From Conchocele bisecta (taxonomy: Eukaryota > Mollusca > Bivalvia > Lucinida > Thyasiridae), in assembly GCA_029237695.1 (NCBI GenBank), contig CM055273.1, positions 62,361,968 to 62,425,967 on the forward strand: a stretch of DNA of 64,000 nucleotides. The letters run 5' to 3'. The notes below the pieces were generated by a model. That model had not been told where the DNA came from. It ran no database searches and saw nothing but the letters and a program-made list of their open reading frames with translations. Made by a program: the position numbers and the translations under genes. Of this stretch, positions 40,351 to 50,910 are shown piece after piece (within the stretch, counting starts at the first letter, position 1; each line of letters starts with the position of its first letter).

Positions 40351-40835
40351 ATCGCAACTTGTTCTTGTTCATAAATATATGTTTTTCGGCTAATTATCGC
40401 ATCTGCATGTCCACTTTCAATGTCATGGATAGCAAATCCAGAAAATTCCATGCTAAATTTAACTTGGCCGTATTGCAATCTATCTGGAAAATCTCACTAG
40501 TAGTGATGTAATTCCTTTCACAGATTTACAGTTGGATTTACAGTTGCCGACTACCATTTTAATGCAGATAAGACACAACAATTGTGCAAAACTAACCGAA
40601 TTTAACAATACGAGAACTGAATGTTATCGCTGGCGTAGCCGATGATGTAGTGTTCAGTCATGTGACCACAATCGCAAGGTCATGCGCGGGAAATAGGAAT
40701 GCTATATTTAGCAAAACTGGCTTTGCAACACTGTTATTTTTTCAGGTCATATACGTAATGTTCCGAAATACAAAAATCTACCGAAAACTGTTCTTTCACT
40801 AACTGTTTTGCTCATAGTTCATCCACCCAGGGCCG

Positions 40836-41122
40836 TTAACCATTACAATGCTGAATGAAATGTTGTCTGCTGATTTTTATTTTGTTTTCCCTTTTCTTCA
40901 TCAAAAACATGCTCTCCCAGCACTTTAGAATTATTTCCATTGAATTGCTGCCTGGTCGGATGAAACTTCAAACCGAGATCCCGTCCCGACATGACCATAG
41001 CTGTTGCTTTTACTGCATGACTTTTACTTTCTCAGTTTCTGAAATGCTGCCATGGTTTATTGACTCAAAACAAAATATATAACCGCAGACGACAATTTTG
41101 GTTCCCTCATGCTAAGGGTTAA
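40836..41122. mobile_element. Family D MITE, copy 9, with altered centre
   Basis: TTAACCATTACAATGCTGAA at the left and CATGCTAAGGGTTAA at the right. The usual TTTCCAATGGAAA centre is replaced from about 40944 by roughly 90 bases of other sequence (CTGGTCGGATGAAACTTCAA, GATCCCGTCCCGACATGACC). That is an insertion or template switch at the palindrome tip. Confidence 0.7.
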
Positions 41123-41360
41123 AATATAACTTGTATACACTAGGTTCCATGCAATTTTGAACACAAGTATCAAAGAGGCTGGATCTCAAGTATGCATCAG
41201 CTGTTTCAAGTGAATACAACTGCGGATATTTCCCTGTTTATCAGGCAAATTCACTTCCTAGACCACAACAGGAGGTGAACTCTTGTTGATAAACCATGAT
41301 AATTAACTTTGTAAAGAATCCCTTGACCAGTTTATGGCTCACTCCTGTTAATGATACATA

Positions 41361-42181
41361 ACAACTAGAAAATGTGTTCATAGAACACGGATGACCCACA
41401 TATCGCTTTGATAATAAATGAGGCCAAATTCCAAGTCAAAATGTGACCTTGACCCTGGGCTTGGCGGGGGCAGGACAAACGTGGATTTGGCACAAGGCGG
41501 TAAAGGACCATTAGAGAAATGCGTATATGAAGTATGAAGCTGATCCGTGAAAGGGAACAGAAATTATAAGATATTTACCTGAGCGTTAAAGTTTTTGAAG
41601 CACCAAGTATGTGACGTTGACCCTGGGCTTGGTGCCAAGGGGGTAGGATGAGCGTGGATTTGGCACAGGGCGGTAGAGGACCATTAGAGCAATGCGTATA
41701 TGAAGTATGAAGCTGATCCGTGAACGAAAACAGAAATTATAAGATATTTACCTGAGCGTTAAAGATTTTGAAGCACTAAGTATGTGACCTTGACCCTGGG
41801 CTTGGCAGGCGTAGGACGAACGTGGATTTGGCACAGGACAGTAGAGGACCATTAGAGCAATGTGTATATGAAGTATGAAGCTGATCCATGGAAGGAAACA
41901 GAAATTATAAGATATTTACCTGAGCGTTAAAGTTTTTGAAGCACCAAGTATGTGACCTTGACGCTGGGCTTGGCGGGGCAGGACGAACGTGGATTTGGTA
42001 CAGGGCGGTAGAGGACCATTAGAGCAATGCGTATATGAAGTATGAAGCTGATCCGTGAAAGAAAACAGAAATTATAAGATATTTACCTGAGCGTTAAAGT
42101 TTCGTGACAGACGGACGGACTGGGACGGACGGACAAGGGTAACACTAAATGTCCCCTCCACTATCGTGGTGGGGCATAAAA
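41361..42181 (+). repeat. Pearl-like element, complete, four 168-bp core units
   Basis: The 5' part begins ACAACTAGAAAATGTGTTCA. Core units are marked by GACCTTGACCCTGGGCTTGG at about 41446, 41617 (variant), 41786 and 41957 and by GGTAGAGGACCATTAGAGCA. The 3' part is GACGGACGGACTGGGACGGA, GGACAAGGGTAACACTAAAT and the hairpin CCCCTCCACTATCGTGGTGG then GGCATAAAA. The same two ends without expansion occur at 9.47-9.78 kb. The terminal hairpin near an A-rich end is reminiscent of Helitron-type 3' ends. Confidence 0.85.
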
Positions 42182-43031
42182 ATGTTGCCAATACAGTTTA
42201 TACAGAGTAATTGACCGCCACTTAAAACTTCACATGTTTCTGTCAAAATTACACACAGGTGGACTGGTTATTGATTTTCTTCAAGGTTAGACACCACCAA
42301 ATAGTTTTACTATATAATTTAACCGAATGCCATCCAATAAGGCCAGTCTCTCCTACTTTCACTATTCGTATGGATGCTGTGGGACCCACTTGTACATGAC
42401 CTGCAGCCAGTCTGTACTGGTTCTGCATGCACTAAACAATAGGTTCACTTACTCCTAAGAAAGAAAAATCCAACCTTGTCATATCCCCCAATATTGTTTA
42501 CATTTTTTGGCCACGGAAACTCTGTTTACATCACGTGACCAACAGGTTCAGTGTTTTCTTTAAGCACCCCAAAATAGTAATGGATCACGATTTGCAAGCA
42601 AACAGTGTCTGTGACCTCAAAACACTCGCACTCATTTTTTATACCGGACTATTTTTGCATACACACTGGGCGATTTCGCACCATTTGGTATCCTCTAACC
42701 TCAAGGGAAATGTGCTTGCTTAGAGGCAAGGGAAAACCCAGTCTGGACTATCAATACGCACACAGAGACCGTGTCCTGGGAAAAGCAGACTTGTGTCAAT
42801 TTTGCTATTTTTTTACCTGAAGGTGTGTAAGTAAATAAGCATATTCTAAGAATAGTGTTAATTGAAAACTATTTTAAAAAGGTATTTTAAGTTGTTTCCC
42901 ACGGTTTTCTAAGTTACAGTTACATACAATTGTGATTTACCACCTATTTTGTGATTTTTCTGCATACTTCCTTAATCTGACGAATGTCTGTTCGCAAATT
43001 ATGTATAAAATGTGATACATGTTATTTCTAG
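42182..43031. other. Region without recognised repeats; two small frames
   Basis: Frames at 42535-42723 and 42605-42820 are short and unrecognised. This is one of the longest stretches here free of known palindromic families, so it may be older intron or intergenic sequence. Confidence 0.35.
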
Positions 43032-43337
43032 GTGAATCTGGACTTCACTATATTTAAATTTGATGCATCTGGGCAGCAACACTTCTTTATTGTACGAGTG
43101 ATCAAGGAATGTCACTCAAATGTACAAAAAGTTGTACGGCACGAACCTGATGAGAACTTTCAAGATCAATTAGGTGACTTGGGTGGGTTATTTCTAGGGA
43201 CTCTAAGACTTGCAAAAACAACACATTTGGCGAATTCCTTATGTGCACTCGTAGTAAAGTGTTTGAACTTTATGTTGATGTATACATTTTCAGGAATTAA
43301 TCAGAATATAACACACAATATGAATTTATGTGCTTAG
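43032..43337 (+). CDS. Possible exon, function unknown
   Basis: The frame reads GTG AAT CTG GAC at 43032, directly after TTATTTCTAG, a good acceptor-like sequence. It encodes NLDFTIFKFDASGQQHFFIV then RVIKECHSNVQKVVRHEPDE and NFQDQLGDLG. A candidate donor GGTGGGTTA occurs at 43183. After that the frame looks low in coding character. I do not recognise the protein. Confidence 0.25.
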   Translation: MNLDFTIFKFDASGQQHFFIVRVIKECHSNVQKVVRHEPDENFQDQLGDLGGLFLGTLRLAKTTHLANSLCALVVKCLNFMLMYTFSGINQNITHNMNLCA

Positions 43338-43892
43338 GGGCACGGATCCATGAGAACAATGACTATAGCCGTAAGATTTAGACAGGTTTCTCGAAACAGA
43401 CAGTAAATGGCAACTATCAGAATAATTGCCTTAAGCAGATTTTTAAAAATGCGCACTGACACTAACCATACACAACGCAGTCATGATTTAATGCCATGAT
43501 GGCATGAAGGATTGGAAGAAAATAATATCATTATTACCCCACCCACAAAATTTGCCATGCAAGCCAACACGTTAGCAATACTTCTCAAATTCTGAAACAG
43601 TTCAGCCGATAAAAATAACTCGATGTTCATGAATTGCATTCATCAAAATGTGTGACATTATATAAGTTTAAATTCCATGCATATTTATAACAAAAATATA
43701 GAATTTAACTAAAATATTTACCAACACACTAAACCGGAAAACGAACCGACAATGACATCTGGCGGGAAAATCCAAGGGAATAAACTCTGAGGTGCTGATT
43801 TAACACCGGCTACAACCAGCATGGTGGTTCCGTTGTCGTAACGTCAATGTCTAATCGATAGAAACATTGCGATTTATGTTTCACGTTAACAT
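43338..43892. other. No recognised gene
   Basis: CAGGTTTCTCGAAACAGACAGT at 43383 is a small piece of the GTCTGTTTCACGAAA family. Otherwise nothing was recognised. Confidence 0.4.
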
Positions 43893-44565
43893 TAAACAAG
43901 AAACGAGGCAAAGCCACGAAGGCCAGGTTTTTTCCAAGCATAGACACTTGGATAGCATAATTATACCCACTTTTTGTAGATTAGATGGCCGTGGCCTGCA
44001 TGTCGCGCCTTGGGGCGAGGCATGGACACTAAAAAAAGAGATATAGTAGATGGAAAAACTTTAACCGGACACACGGACGGACGTATGCCAAAATGCCGAC
44101 TATATCGTGCTTTCCGCAAGCGGGCGCGACAATGATGATAAACACCCATTTACCTGGTGAAGTATCAAGGTAATGGGTGAAGCAGTTGCAGAGATATAGT
44201 ACACAAACAAAAATTAACAAAAAAATTCAAAGTAATTTGACCTTGACATTGGGCACAGGGGCCGCACGGTTGGTGGGTAGAATGCAAATATGGATGATGA
44301 TAACACCGATGTGAAGTTTCAATGTAATGGGTGAAGCAGTTGCAGAGATATAGTACACAAACAAAAATTAACAAAAAAATTCAAAGTAATTTGACCTTGA
44401 CATTGGGCATAGGGGCCGCACGGTTGGTGGGTAGAATGAAAATATGGATGATGATAACACCGATGTGAAGTTTCAAGGTAATGGGTGAAGCAGTTGCAGA
44501 GATATAGTATAACGAAAAACTTCTAACCAAAAAACTTTAACTAGACGTATGTTAAAAAGTTAACG
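43893..44565 (+). repeat. Pearl-like element, J-type core units of about 154 bp
   Basis: The 5' part begins ACAAGAAACGAGGCAAAGCC. Core units share TTCAAAGTAATTTGACCTTG (44228, 44382), GGGCCGCACGGTTGGTGGGT and GTGAAGCAGTTGCAGAGATA (44177, 44332, 44486). About 2.5 units. Open frames here on the minus strand are repeat artefacts. Confidence 0.75.
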
Positions 44566-45160
44566 TTGAAAATGGCTAGTCAATTACGTAGAAATAATAG
44601 GTGAAGGTAAAACAAATGGTCACATGTTGGATAGTTTTATGTGGTAGGCACCCCTTGGTTATGAAGCTGTGAAAGTTTGGTGGTCCTAGGTGGTACAGTA
44701 CCAAAGAAATGGACTTAAACACGAAAACTTAACATTGTAAACGCGAAAACTTAACATTCAAAATGGCTAAGTCGACTGCGCGGAAAAAATGGGTCAAGTT
44801 TTAAAAAAAGTAACATGTTGGTGGGCACCCCTTGATTATGAAGCTGTGAAAGTTTGGTGGTCCTAGGTGGTACAGTAACAAAGAAATGGACTCAAACACG
44901 AAAACTTAACATTGTAAACGCGAAAACTTAACATTCAAAATGGCTAAGTCGACTGCGCGGAAAAAATGGGTCAAGTTTTAAAAAAAGTAACATGTTGGAT
45001 AATAATATGTGGTGGACACCCCTTGATTATGAAGCTGTGAACGTTTGGTGGTCCTAGGTGGTACAGTAACAAAGAAATGGACTAAAACACGAAAACTTAA
45101 CATTGATTGTGGACGCCGCCCGCCGCCCGCCCGCCCGCCCGCCCGCCCGGCTTTCGCCAA
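44566..45160 (+). repeat. Pearl-like element, K-type units of about 185 bp, GC-rich tail
   Basis: GGCACCCCTTGGTTATGAAG at 44648 with relatives at 44827 and 45017, and GGTGGTCCTAGGTGGTACAG at 44679, 44856 and 45048. Each has ACGCGAAAACTTAACATTCA between. The array ends in a pure (CCGC/CCCG)n tract at 45115-45148. Confidence 0.8.
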
Positions 45161-45233
45161 TCCAATAGCCTGGATTTTTTTTTAAAAAAAACCTGGCTAA
45201 AAATCACAAGAAAAGTATATGGGCAGCACTTGT
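45161..45233. repeat. Small palindrome AGCCTGGATTTTTTTTTAAA
   Basis: AGCCTGGATTTT and AAAACCTGGCT form a short imperfect inverted repeat at 45169-45201. Confidence 0.4.
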
Positions 45234-45655
45234 GTACGGAGCCCCGCAGGGAACGTATAACTCTTTTTTATTAATTCGTTCCCACGAAATAACAATTCGT
45301 TCCCACGAAATAACATGTCGTTCACTCAAGTTAACAATTCGTTCCCACGAATTAACAATTCGTTCCCTCAATTTAACAATTCGTTCCCACGATATAACAC
45401 TTGTTATTTCGTGGGAACAGACTTGTTATATCGTGGGAACGATTTGTTAATTTGAGAGAACGAACAAAGTGTTAAATTGACGGAATAAATTGTTATTTCG
45501 AGGGAACGAATTTGTCAATTCGAGGGAACACATTGTTATTTCGTGGGAACGAATTGTGTTAATTCGTGTGAATAAATTGTTAATTGGAGTGAACGAATTG
45601 TTAAATTGAGCGAACGAATTGTTATTTCATGGGAACGAATTAATAAAAAAAATAT
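45234..45655. mobile_element. Family H foldback element with 21-bp tandem-repeat arms, copy 1
   Basis: The left end is GTACGGAGCCCCGCAGGGAA, then TTTTTTATTAATTCGTTCCC. The left arm is a run of 21-bp units (AACAATTCGTTCCCACGAAA T, with CTCAATT variants). After the turn near 45405 the same unit continues in reverse complement (GGGAACGAATTGTTAAATTG). The right arm ends GAACGAATTAATAAAAAAAA; the terminal CTGCGGGGCTCCGTA has been lost. Confidence 0.85.
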
Positions 45656-45763
45656 ATGTCTACTTGTGCAACCATTCCACCCGATTTTTATATCAGTAGA
45701 AAATAATAGTGTAAATAAAAATTTCTTTTCATTCTGGCCCAGAGTCTGGAATATGCTTAGGAC

Positions 45764-46075
45764 CCATTTCATCAACATTGCAAAGTATACTTATCAAGCA
45801 AATTATACTTTGAGGGAGAAATTTTCAATTTTAGGATAAATTTATTAATTTTTATTATACTGAATTTATTACATTATCACAGCCATTTTGGCTGTGATAA
45901 TGTAATAAATTCAGTATAATAATTCTGCATAATTTTAATCATCACATATATGCAATCGTTAGTTCTATATGACATAATGCATTTCGGCAAAAATAAATGA
46001 TTACTCGCTCAAAGTATACTTTGCTAGATAAGTATACTTTGCAATGTTGATGAAATCGGCTACAGTTGCACTGTT
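45764..46075. mobile_element. Family B MITE, copy 3
   Basis: CCCATTTCATCAACATTGCA at the left, AATGTTGATGAAATCGGCTA at the right. The central palindrome at 45857-45922 is perfect around CAGCCATTTTGGCTG. Confidence 0.85.
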
Positions 46076-46324
46076 GTTAGAATGTTTGTTTGTCTTTATA
46101 ATAAGAGTCGTTGTTGTTCACTGACCGTTCCAAAACAGTTCATTTCTTGCAGTGTCTCGGTATCGTCTTATGGTAGAGTAATCTTTAAAGAGAAATACAA
46201 GTATTCACACTTATTCACACGTTGCGTTCCCAATGATCCGCATAGCCCACGCACACACCCAAATATAAACACCCAACTTGACTGGACTTTATGCTTACGT
46301 TTAACATGCACGCCGTAAACACCC
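46076..46324. other. No recognised feature
   Basis: An open frame at 46082-46318 has no recognisable motif. Confidence 0.35.
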
Positions 46325-46372
46325 GTAAAATGTAAATGCTTTGATTTAACGACGGCACTGATTCGATGACCC
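46325..46372 (-). mobile_element. SINE 3' fragment
   Basis: GTAAATGCTTTGATTTAACG then ACGGCACTGATTCGATGA matches the 3' end of the SINE at 16358-16400. The body and tRNA head are missing, replaced by a C-run (46380-46390). Confidence 0.7.
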
Positions 46373-46399
46373 CCAACACCCCCCCCCCCCGGATTTTTT

Positions 46400-46963
46400 T
46401 TGGAAATCTACATCGCATTTCCTGCGTTCTGGCGCATTTTGGAACAAAAATATTGACACTGTCACAGTATGTTTAGACATGATTTTTGATTGAAAACGTT
46501 TAGATTTTGCAACATTAAGACAACGACCGAAAAATGCATGGCATACATGGCACTTGGCATGAAACGTGCCTTGTAACTTGTAAAAAATCTTTACTCGGCG
46601 AATTTTAGGGACTTGCGGACAAACGTGATCTAACTTATTTATCACATCCTCATGCAGATACCATGCACACGAGCTGTGTTAATACAGAAACAACACCCGG
46701 AAATGTGTCAAAGATGTGATAAAGACCGTTATCACGCCACTAGATCGAGCAAGGTATTCCACGGGTTCAATCCGCTTACTGTGTCGCTCCTCTCTTAGCG
46801 GAGTAACATCGTACGTACATGCAGCGGTTACAGTAGTATTTATTTCACTATCATGCCAATGGAGTGTGCTATTTTATCAGGAGCTACACTGGTCACAACT
46901 CCCATAGGCTAATTATTTCTCCGGCCAAAGCCACATATGGTCACATACTTATATATATAGAGA
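46400..46963. other. No recognised gene
   Basis: Mixed-composition spacer with small frames (46716-46907 and minus-strand 46346-46645). Neither was recognised. Confidence 0.35.
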
Positions 46964-47140
46964 GAATACAAAGCTAGTGTCGTATGACATCAAGTTTATC
47001 AACCAAGACTAGGAAACGCGTAGGAATTCCGGGGCCTGCCGAGGAATTCCTATCGTTTCCTAGTCGAGCCTAGTAAACTTGATCAAACTTGATATCAACA
47101 GACACTAGGCTAGTGTTCTATTTTCTATTTATCAGGTAAC
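46964..47140. mobile_element. Family P hairpin, copy 1
   Basis: GCTAGTGTCGTATGACATCA then AGTTTATCAACCAAGACTAG at the left and CTAGTCGAGCCTAGTAAACT, TTGATATCAACAGACACTAG at the right. The core is GGAAACGCGTAGGAATTCC / GGAATTCCTATCGTTTCC. Confidence 0.75.
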
Positions 47141-47182
47141 GTTTTAAGCTAGCCGATTGTCAATTGTCAAATATTGAAAAGC

Positions 47183-47576
47183 AGAGCTCCAGATAAGGAA
47201 TTAGTAATTGGGTATTGTCACTCTATCATTTCTGAAGCAATTGGGTGTTTCAAAATTTTAATTGGGTAAAATAAAATCGCACTACTGTTTGCACATTATC
47301 AGACAGCAATTATTGAATAGTTTGCTTCGAAATGAAAACATGTCTTGGAATTTCATTAGAATTGTCTCCTTGGAGACAATTCTAATGAAATACCAAGATG
47401 TGTTTTCATGGAAAAATATGCTATATTTGTGGTCTGTTTATTGTTTTCTGCAGCATGATAAAGGTACCACAAATTTGTTATTGCTTTTTGATACTCGCTA
47501 CTTCTGATTTCAATTGGCTTTTGCTTTTTGGCAATTTTAATTGGGTATTTAAGCAAATACGCAGCTTATCTGGAGC
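47183..47576. mobile_element. Family Q MITE, copy 2
   Basis: It starts AGAGCTCCAGATAAGGAATT and ends GCAGCTTATCTGGAGCT. The centre ATTAGAATTGTCTCC / GGAGACAATTCTAAT is perfect. The longer outer arms TGCACATTATCAG and CTGCAGCATGATAAAGG are not complementary, so only the ends and the core fold. Confidence 0.82.
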
Positions 47577-47599
47577 TATGGAAAGGACTGGTTTACGTT

Positions 47600-48165
47600 G
47601 CATCATTACACTGGCGTCAATCGGTAACATATTGTGACGCCGTTCGACCAATACAATGTCAGTTTCCAATTCGTTGCAACCCGGATATTCGTATCAGGTC
47701 GATCAATACCTGATATGATAATAATATTATGTTATGTTATGTTATCAGTCAGTACGTACGTATTCGCCCAAGACAAAGTCCGTTACATGATAAATATATA
47801 ATTATATAATATAGATAACATATTGTTGTATCAGGCATTGACCCGATACAAACATCCGGGTTACAACGAAGTGAAAACTGACGTTCCATTGGTCGGATGA
47901 CGTCACGTGACGTTACCGAATGACGTCAGTGTACTGACGCAGCGTAAAAAAATCCGCGTTCTGTCAATAGATAACGACATAAAACGTTACCTGATAAATA
48001 GAATACCAGGATAGTGTCTTTTGATATTAAGTTTATCAGGCTCGGCTATGAAACGGTAGGAATTCCTCGGCAAGCCTCGAAATTCCTACGCGTTTCATAG
48101 CCTTGCCTGATAAACTTTATATAAAAAAAACACTAGCCTGGGCCTGGTATTCTCTATATACATAG
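47600..48165. mobile_element. Family P foldback cluster, copy 2
   Basis: TGTGACGCCGTTCGACCAAT and CAACCCGGATATTCGTATCA at 47633-47695 pair with TGATACAAACATCCGGGTTA-like sequence and ATTGGTCGGATGACGTCACG at 47844-47910. The hairpin TTTATCAGGCTCGGCTATGA / CATAGCCTTGCCTGATAAAC (48031-48115) encloses GGTAGGAATTCC / GGAATTTC-type cores. GTTATGTTATGTTATG is a short tandem at 47730. Confidence 0.7.
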
Positions 48166-48189
48166 TAACGAGCTTTTGCATTGACCAAA

Positions 48190-48500
48190 TACGTACTGAC
48201 TGATAGCATAGTGATGTATCAGACATTGACCTGATACAAATATCCGGGTTACAACAAATTGCAAACAGACGTTTCATTGGTCGAACGACGTCACATGACA
48301 TTACGAATGTCGACAGTGGAATGACGTCACGAAAACAAGCCCGAAAACAGCGTCACACTTGCTCATTATGTAGCCTAAAACGTTACCTGATATCAAGTTT
48401 ATCAGGCTCGGTTCGGAAACGGTAGGAATTCCTCGGCGAGCCTCGGAATTCCTACGCTTTTCCTAGCCTTGTCTGATAAACCTGATATCATAAGACACAA
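48190..48500. mobile_element. Family P foldback, copy 3
   Basis: ACCTGATACAAATATCCGGG and TTCATTGGTCGAACGACGTC at 48230-48293 repeat the arm of copy 2. The hairpin GATATCAAGTTTATCAGGCT / AGCCTTGTCTGATAAACCTG then ATATC spans 48390-48490 around GGAATTCCTCGG / CCTCGGAATTCC. Confidence 0.7.
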
Positions 48501-48505
48501 TCCTG

Positions 48506-48805
48506 TAGCCGATTTCACCAAGAATTGCAAAGTATACTTATCTAGGGATGTATACTCTGAGGGAGTAATCATTTATTTTTCCCGAAATGCATTATTTCAT
48601 ATAGAACTAACGACTTCATATATTTGATGATTAAAAGTATGCAGAATTATTATACTGAATTTATTACATTATCACAGCCAAAATGGCTGTGATAATGTAA
48701 TATATTCTGTATAATAAAAATAATAAATTGATCGTTAAATTGAAAATTTCTCCCTCAAAGTGTACTTAGCAAGATAAGTATGCTTTGCAATTGTGATGAA
48801 ATATT
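48506..48805. mobile_element. Family B MITE, copy 4
   Basis: GTAGCCGATTTCACCAAGAA at the left and ATTGTGATGAAATATTCCGC at the right. The central palindrome around CAGCCAAAATGGCTG is in the opposite orientation to copy 3. GAGGGAGTAATCATTTATTT is intact here and serves as the empty-site reference for the 5.9-kb insertion. Confidence 0.83.
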
Positions 48806-48814
48806 CCGCAGGTA

Positions 48815-49335
48815 ATCTCTATGTATTATGTGTATAATATATTACCTGGTGTTAAACGTTGCGATAACGCCAAGTCTGACTTCGAGCGCGGGCAATTCTT
48901 GAGCTCCTGAAACAGTTTTGCGCAAGATGAGAAACTTCAATTTAACTCTTTATTTGTTTTCCAGCTTCAATTTAGAGATGAGAGCATGTTTGGACAATGC
49001 GAGAGAACTCCCATTTGCTGCCAAAACGTGGTCTCACCACGATTTTCGCGAGCTGCCAAAACAGTTTTGTTTTGCTATGTAAAAAGAACAAATGAAAACC
49101 ATCAGACGACAATGTGCGTTTCCAAATTTGTACAAATATGAGTAACTATGCTGGTTAAAACCAAAACTGATTCCATTTTTTCGTGGTGCGTCTGATAATC
49201 CAATTATAAAATTCAACCAGATGAATGTAATTTTACTGAATAGTGCACGTTGCAGCTGACTTTTAATTAGAATATTGAATTTAAGTGACAATTTTCTTTT
49301 AGCTACCGTTCATAGTGAAATGATTCCGAGAGGCC
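48815..49335. other. No recognised gene
   Basis: AGCTGCCAAAACAGTTTTG and TTGCTGCCAAAACGTGG are a short direct repeat. A minus-strand frame at 49034-49291 (85 codons) was not recognised. Confidence 0.35.
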
Positions 49336-50073
49336 ATACCTACGGAGCTCCGCAGGGGACGTAGAATTCTTTTTTTTATTAATTCGTTCCCACGAAATAA
49401 CAATTCGTTCCCACGAAATAGCAATTCGTTCCCACGAAATAACAATTCGTTCCCATTAAATAGCAATTCGTTCCCACGAAATAACAATTCGTTCCCTCAA
49501 TTTAACAATTCGTTCCCACGAAATAACAATTCGTTCCCACGGGAACGAATTGTTAATTCGAGGGAACGAATTGTTATATCGTGGGAACGAATTGTTAAAT
49601 TGAGGGAACGAATTGTTAATGATTAATAATTCCAGCACAAAAATATTTACATTATTCCCTAACATTTGATTGGCCCGTACCAAGTCTCTGTCCAAAATTT
49701 ATATCCCAGTAAACTCCCACGCCGAACTACTCTCCGTAACCGTGAGGCGCACTTAAAATAATTCTTAAGAAAACGGAAAATAAACACATTTTCTTGATTA
49801 ATTTATTTAAAATGCTGGAATTATAAGGAATGAATGGCCTTTTTGTGGAATTTATCGGGGATATAAACTTGGAAAAGTCGCGGGAATACTGGACGAGGCC
49901 GGAAGGCCTCGTCCAGTATTCCCGCGACTTTTCCAAGTTTATATCCCCGATAAATTCCATGTCCGGCCTCGTCCAGTATTCCCGCGACTTTTCCAAGTTT
50001 ATATCCCCGATAAATTCCACAAAAAGGCCATTCATTCCTATAATAAAAAAAATCCATGTCCCTTGCACATATT
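49336..50073. mobile_element. Family H foldback element, copy 2, interrupted by X+Y
   Basis: The left end is CTACGGAGCTCCGCAGGGGA then CGTAGAATTC. 21-bp units run to the turn at about 49540 (CCCACGGGAACG), then reverse to 49620. After the inserted X+Y element the end resumes as ATAAAAAAAATCCATGTCCC. The final CTGCGGGGCTCCGTA is degraded to TTGC. Confidence 0.82.
49630..50042 (+). mobile_element. Composite X+Y element, copy 4 (extra Y arm)
   Basis: It starts TTCCAGCACAAAAATATTT. The first palindrome is symmetric at its tip (GAGGCCGGAAGGCCTC), then an additional right arm follows (GGCCTCGTCCAGTATTCCCG at 49964). ATAA flanks both ends (49626-49629 and 50043-50046). The uninterrupted family H copy at 57.63 kb reads ATTAATAAAAAAATCC with one ATAA, which confirms the duplication. 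Confidence 0.85.
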
Positions 50074-50214
50074 TTGTGTTTTCTACATGTCTAAAACAGT
50101 ATATTACTGTACCAGTATGTTCAGTATGACTACCTAATATCGCCCACTAGTCTTGCAGATATAAGTATAATGTATATCTCTAGAAATGAGAATTGCCCAC
50201 TTGTTTTGAAAGTA

Positions 50215-50910
50215 GACTGCATGTTTTTTTTTATTGAATCACACATCGCCCACGTATGTTCAAGACGGATTGCATTTCTCTAAAATAATACCACAAACCA
50301 CCCAGTTATGTAGAAGACAGATTGCACATTCTCTAAAAAATATCACAAATCATCCAGTTACGTTGGAAGACAGATTGTATTTTTCTCTAAAAAATATAAA
50401 CAATCACGCAGTTATGTTGAAGACATATTACATTTCTCTAAAAAAATATCACAAATCGCCCAGTTATGTTGACGATTGAATGCATTTCCCTAGAATTGCA
50501 TGTAGCCCACTAATGCATCTCTCCAGAATCGTAAACAGACCACTTACGTTAAATAGAGAATGCATCTCTCCAGAATCGTAAATATCTCACTTACGTTAAA
50601 AAGAGAATGCATCTCTAAAGAATCGTAAATATTCCACATACGGTGACAATATAATGCATCTCTCCAGAATCGTAAATATCCCTCATACGGTGAATATATA
50701 ATGCATGTCTCCAGAATCGTAAATATCCCACTTGCGTTAAATAGAGAATGTATCTCTAAAGAATCATAAAATCCCACTTACGTTGAATATAGAATGTATC
50801 TCTAAAGAATCGTAAATATCCCACATACGTTGAATAGAGAATGTAAAGAATCGTAAATATCCCTCTAGAATCGTAAATCGCACACTTACTTTGAATAGAG
50901 AATGCATCTC
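50215..50910. repeat. 47-58 bp minisatellite, about 13 units
   Basis: In the second half GAATCGTAAATAT recurs every 47 bp (50526, 50573, 50620, 50667) with GAATGCATCTCTCCA before it. In the first half a diverged form of about 55 bp appears (CAGTTATGTTGAAGACA and TTTCTCTAAAAAATATCAC). Frames through it are artefacts. Confidence 0.85.

Noticed and set aside
45115..45148. CpG island of a promoter
   Set aside because: It is a short pure CCCG/CCGC tract closing a tandem-repeat element, with no gene downstream.
49727..50068. 113-residue minus-strand frame
   Set aside because: It lies in palindrome Y and its extra arm; the same peptide arises from both strands of the palindrome.
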